Assembly (NCBI GenBank): GCA_030549495.1
Contig: JAUIRK010000012.1
Coordinates: forward strand, 18,829-82,828
Direction: 5' to 3'
DNA length: 64,000 nucleotides
Source of the DNA: Nectonema munidae
Lineage: Eukaryota > Nematomorpha > Nectonematoida > Nectonematidae
The notes below the pieces were generated by a model that saw only the letters and a program-made list of their open reading frames with translations, had not been told where the DNA came from and searched no databases. Both the position numbers and the translations under genes were made by a program. This document shows, piece by piece, positions 60,763 through 64,000 of this stretch. Each line of letters starts with the position of its first letter. Position 1 is the stretch's first letter.

Positions 60763-60790
60763 CACGTTCAAACACGTGTGTTTGAACGTG
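60763..60790. promoter_or_regulatory. 28-bp palindrome around an E-box
   Basis: CACGTTCAAACAC and its exact complement GTGTTTGAACGTG stand 2 bp apart, creating an ACACGTGT centre (E-box CACGTG). It could be a dimer-binding site for bHLH-PAS or bHLH-Zip factors; this is inference. Confidence 0.4.
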
Positions 60791-62698
60791 CCGCCAACGT
60801 TGGAAAGCTGGAGTCATTAAAGGATTTTGATTCTGGTGTTTTATATATATATAGGTATAGGTGTATCGATTCTGCCAGGTATACCTTTCTTAATCTGGTT
60901 CAGTGAAAGACGCAACGCGTGACTAACACAGAGAGATCATGCTAATGGCTTGGTTCGCTTTGCATATACGATACACAGTGCATGTGTGCAAACATTTATA
61001 AACAATGCTCCTTAAACGCCATTTTGTACTTGAAATGGATCTTCTAGCACATATAATACTCGGTATGTCCAACATTTTTAGAAACTCAATGCTGTAAAAG
61101 GTTATGAGTTAAGAAAAGAAAAACCTCATTGAATATAAAGATAGCTCATATTTTTTGTATGCTTTGTCTACATTTTAGTCATAGTATTTCTTGGTTTATG
61201 CATTTTAACTAGTTATAATTTATGAAATACATATCAAAGTCTAATTCTATCAAACAAGTTAGTCTAAATGATTTCAATTGTAGAAAGTAATTTTGAGGTT
61301 TTAGCCTCTTCGTCTATGAATAAAATATGCAAATGTATCAATGAATTCAAGTTATTTCAAATATACTCAATGTTGCAAAAGAAGGTGGAATCAATCACAG
61401 GGCAATTTTAAGGTTAGTATTGGTCAAGCTCTGTTCTATATTTATCAAAGGGTTAGGTAAAGTAAACTCTTCTTTCCTCTCTAATAAGGAAGCAGAAGAT
61501 ATATCCTCTTTAATAGCAAATGTTGAAGGAATCCAATTTGGTTTACTTCTTTTAAAATTGCCCCACAACTCTTTGCTGATGCAGTCAATTCCAAGAATAA
61601 CCCAATTTTTGTTAAATATGATGCTGCTAAGAAAAATCTTAATGATTACAAAGAGCTGTCTAGAAAATCATCACGTTAATTAAAGAAAACTTTCTCTAGC
61701 TGATAAAATTAATATGCTTCAAGCTGAGTCTCTCCTCAATCAAGAAGGTATTGATGTCAAGAAAATTAAATAGTTATCTCTAAGTGTGAAATTAGGTAGG
61801 AAAATTTTGGCATAAAAATCTAGTTTGATGATGGAGGTATGTTGAATTATTTATATTTTTTAAATCTGTGAACGCGCAAATGAAATGTTGTATTTTTGAA
61901 GTTTCTTTTTATCTATATCGTTACTTACTTAATCCTAATTTTTACTTGTACACACATTAATTTTAACAAATGTAAGTATTACAGTTACTATTCTATGTCC
62001 AAAGTACTAGATGTGTGTCCTTTGGCAAACACCAGTAATATTATTCAAAAAATTCTTCTATTTTATATGCTTTTTGAGCATCAAATGAAAATGTATAAAA
62101 AGATTGTAGACACAGATCTGATAAAGAGGCGTTCAAGTATTGAAATTTTTCAAAAAATAAAAAAAACTTTTGGTAATAACTTTTATTGTATAGTTATTCA
62201 TGCCTCGTGGTGAAAAAATCTTGATCATTTTGCTCTTGATGTTCTTACTTCTTTTATTTAAAGATTCTTTTATATTTGATCATTTTTTCTCATCTTGATT
62301 CACTGAAGTTAAATTAAATTGAATATATTCAGTCACTTAATTCTAAATTGAATTTATTGCAATGTTTTGTCTCTCATTTCAATTCTACTTCACTTCTTCA
62401 TGTTCTTTGTTTTCAAGAACTTTTTGGCTGAATGAAAATAATTGCAGTTTATATGATATTGATGGATATAAATATTATATTGGTATTATATTGATGGTGT
62501 CCAATTGACCATGATCACAATACAAGATCTTTCTTTTCCCTTGTTTATCTTTTTTTAAACTATACTAACCACAAAGTTAACCCGCCCTTCCAGTGAAACA
62601 TTACTTGCTTATTTATTGCCTTTCACTGTGTTGATTGTGATTTCTTCAATTCACAACATTAAAGGATACAAATATTGTATGAATATAAATAATTCATG

Positions 62699-62900
62699 TC
62701 GGCAGATGGTCTAGTGCTGGGAACATAGGAATTCAGATGGTCTGTGTTCGAATCCTGAAGATGCCTGTCCTTACCATCTCTCCAGCTAAGGAAGATTATT
62801 CTTTCCTTGCGTGCGATAGCGACAACCAAAAAAAGTATATATCTGATGATTTACCATTTCTTCCTTCATTAACTTTTCTAAATGTAATATCCAAAATATA
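62699..62900 (+). mobile_element. tRNA-derived SINE
   Basis: ATGGTCTAGTGCTGGG (A box, 62,705-62,720) and GTTCGAATCC (B box, 62,746-62,755) have SINE-like spacing. A 3' body of about 140 bp without coding follows. It interrupts a LINE. The end is approximate. Confidence 0.6.
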
Positions 62901-63406
62901 TAATTATGAAAAATTTCATTTCGACTAAATTTATTCGGAATAGCGAGTCATTTGATTGGCCCAATTTTTGTTAAAATTTACTTAGATGCACCAAATTTAA
63001 ATTTAAAAAAATGAAAAACTTACATATTTTATTGGAGAAATCAATACTAAAATATTTACGTTCAATAAATATTATACTGCAATTAATGAATTGCAAAATT
63101 TTTTAAATTCTTCTACCTCATCTTTTAAAAACAAGGAAATTTTCTAAGAAATAAAGTTTCTTGCTCTTTACTTTTTAATAGGAGACATCTCTTGCTTACA
63201 AAATTCTATATTTCTCTATGCTTTTAAGGTATCTAAGGTTACTCCCATACTTAAAAAATGTACTAAAGCTGGCATAAATAATCATAGACCCATTTCTATC
63301 TAAGATTATGTTCAAACAAATGTATCCTTATTAATGATGATAGTATGATTTACCGCCGTCAATTTGGTTTTCCAAAAATCACATAGTACTCAATCACTGT
63401 ATATAT

Positions 63407-63720
63407 CAGAGGTCGGCAAAGTGGTCGATATCGACACCTGGAGGTCCATAGCGGATCTTTAGAGGTCGATAAGATAGACAAACATACCAAATTGTGCTAT
63501 GCTTTTTTTAAGTAGTAATAAATTCTTTTTTCTTTTAAAACATAGCTTAGGACATTGTATAGTATATAGAATACATGAAACATTTTTGGTTTGCATTTTT
63601 TCTCTTAATTGTTGGACATTGATTAATGTTTTTATGAAACATTTCTATGTGGGGTGGGGGTTGATGTGGTGACAAATGTTTTGTGGAAGGGTCGACCGGT
63701 AAAAAGTTTTGCGATCCCTG
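63407..63720. mobile_element. hAT-type MITE, 314 bp
   Basis: The left end CAGAGGTCGGCAAA and right end TTTTGCGATCCCTG are inverted repeats with few mismatches. GTATATAT (left) and GTTTTTAT (right) flank it, an 8-bp duplication with two differences. It sits inside the LINE's reverse transcriptase. No coding capacity. Confidence 0.85.
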
Positions 63721-64000
63721 GTTTTTATGTTTGATCACATCATTAATAATCTTGAGTCACATAAAGGTGAGCCTTCTTTTTTATCGACTTTTCTAAAGCA
63801 TTTGATACTTTAACCATAAAATCCTTTTGAATAAATTATTTTACCAATACTCCTATTAATGACCATAAATTAAAATGGCGACAAAGTCGATTAATTGTGA
63901 TCATAGTTGGTCGTGTAACTTGTGCTTGAAAAAAAAATGTAAAGATATGTTAGAATGCTATGAATACAAAAATTGGTTTTGCTTTCAGTGTCACAAATTC

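Larger units (their letters stand above)
61420..63870 (+). mobile_element. LINE relic carrying two later insertions
   Basis: ORF1 or linker-like residues (FADAVNSKNNPIFVKYDAAK) lie at about 61,560. Endonuclease-like SHFNSTSLHVLCFQELFG lies at about 62,370. An RT entry, FKVSKVTPILKKCTKAGINN then HRPIS, lies at about 63,225-63,300, and a palm block, FFIDFSKAFDTLTIKSF, at about 63,780-63,830. The run is broken by many stops, by a SINE at 62.7 kb and by a hAT MITE at 63.4 kb. Host reading resumes beyond each. The 105-codon frame at 61,896-62,213 sits inside and is not recognised. Confidence 0.7.

Overview
The window is nuclear DNA of an animal, very AT-rich (roughly 70% or more by eye). GT-AG introns, a split homeobox gene, a KCTD-type BTB gene, FLYWCH zinc-finger exons, many LINE fragments and piggyBac/hAT/Tigger relics show this. 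Composition and repeat mix suggest an arthropod, perhaps a copepod crustacean such as a sea louse; that placement is inference only. No viral or LTR element, CRISPR array, operon or rRNA was seen.

Three host genes can be supported. (1) On the + strand, two or three exons of a FLYWCH zinc-finger protein lie at 17.27-18.13 kb, 22.09-22.25 kb and 23.49-23.60 kb, all meeting at phase-0 junctions; the gene is incomplete at both ends. (2) On the + strand, a KCTD1/KCTD15-type gene has three exons (34,083-34,474; 37,714-38,063; 39,131-39,387) that join in frame into 332 residues, with a poly(A) signal at 39,502. (3) On the - strand, an NK2-class homeobox gene closest to Nkx2.1/scarecrow has three exons (52,917-52,713; 51,434-51,157; 50,437-49,886) that join into 344 residues, with a poly(A) signal at 49,778. 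An intron cuts its homeodomain between positions 50 and 51, and a pair of inverted TTF-1-like sites lies about 250 bp upstream of the start. The two developmental genes are convergent, with about 10 kb of transposon debris between them.

Mobile DNA by region: 5.1 kb TTAA-type MITE; 7.5, 8.2 and 10.0 kb LINE tails; 12.3 kb hAT MITE with a perfect 8-bp duplication; 13.3-13.9 kb inverted-repeat element; 18.7-20.7 kb piggyBac; 25.6-27.1 kb unclassified element with 66-bp terminal repeats; 28.8-30 kb LINE; 31.1-33.1 kb Tigger carrying a nested 823-bp element whose ends are arrays of a CATCG motif; 33.1-33.6 kb LINE; 34.9-35.4 kb piggyBac piece in KCTD intron 1; 39.6-41.4 kb the least decayed LINE; 42.0-43.4 kb tandem repeats; 43.6-44.9 kb piggyBac; 45-48 kb LINE; 48.06 kb TTAA MITE; 48.7-49.4 kb hAT relic; 51.5-51.9 kb LINE tail inside the homeobox gene intron; 55.8 kb SINE; 57.7-58.2 kb hAT MITE; 61.4-63.9 kb LINE interrupted by a SINE and a hAT MITE. 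A stretch of long T and G homopolymers at 36.56-36.85 kb looks like assembly or sequencing error.

The strongest candidate for something undescribed is the CATCG-array element at 32,085-32,907. Next are the TTAA MITE family with conserved GTCTGC motifs and the 1.45-kb element at 25.6 kb.
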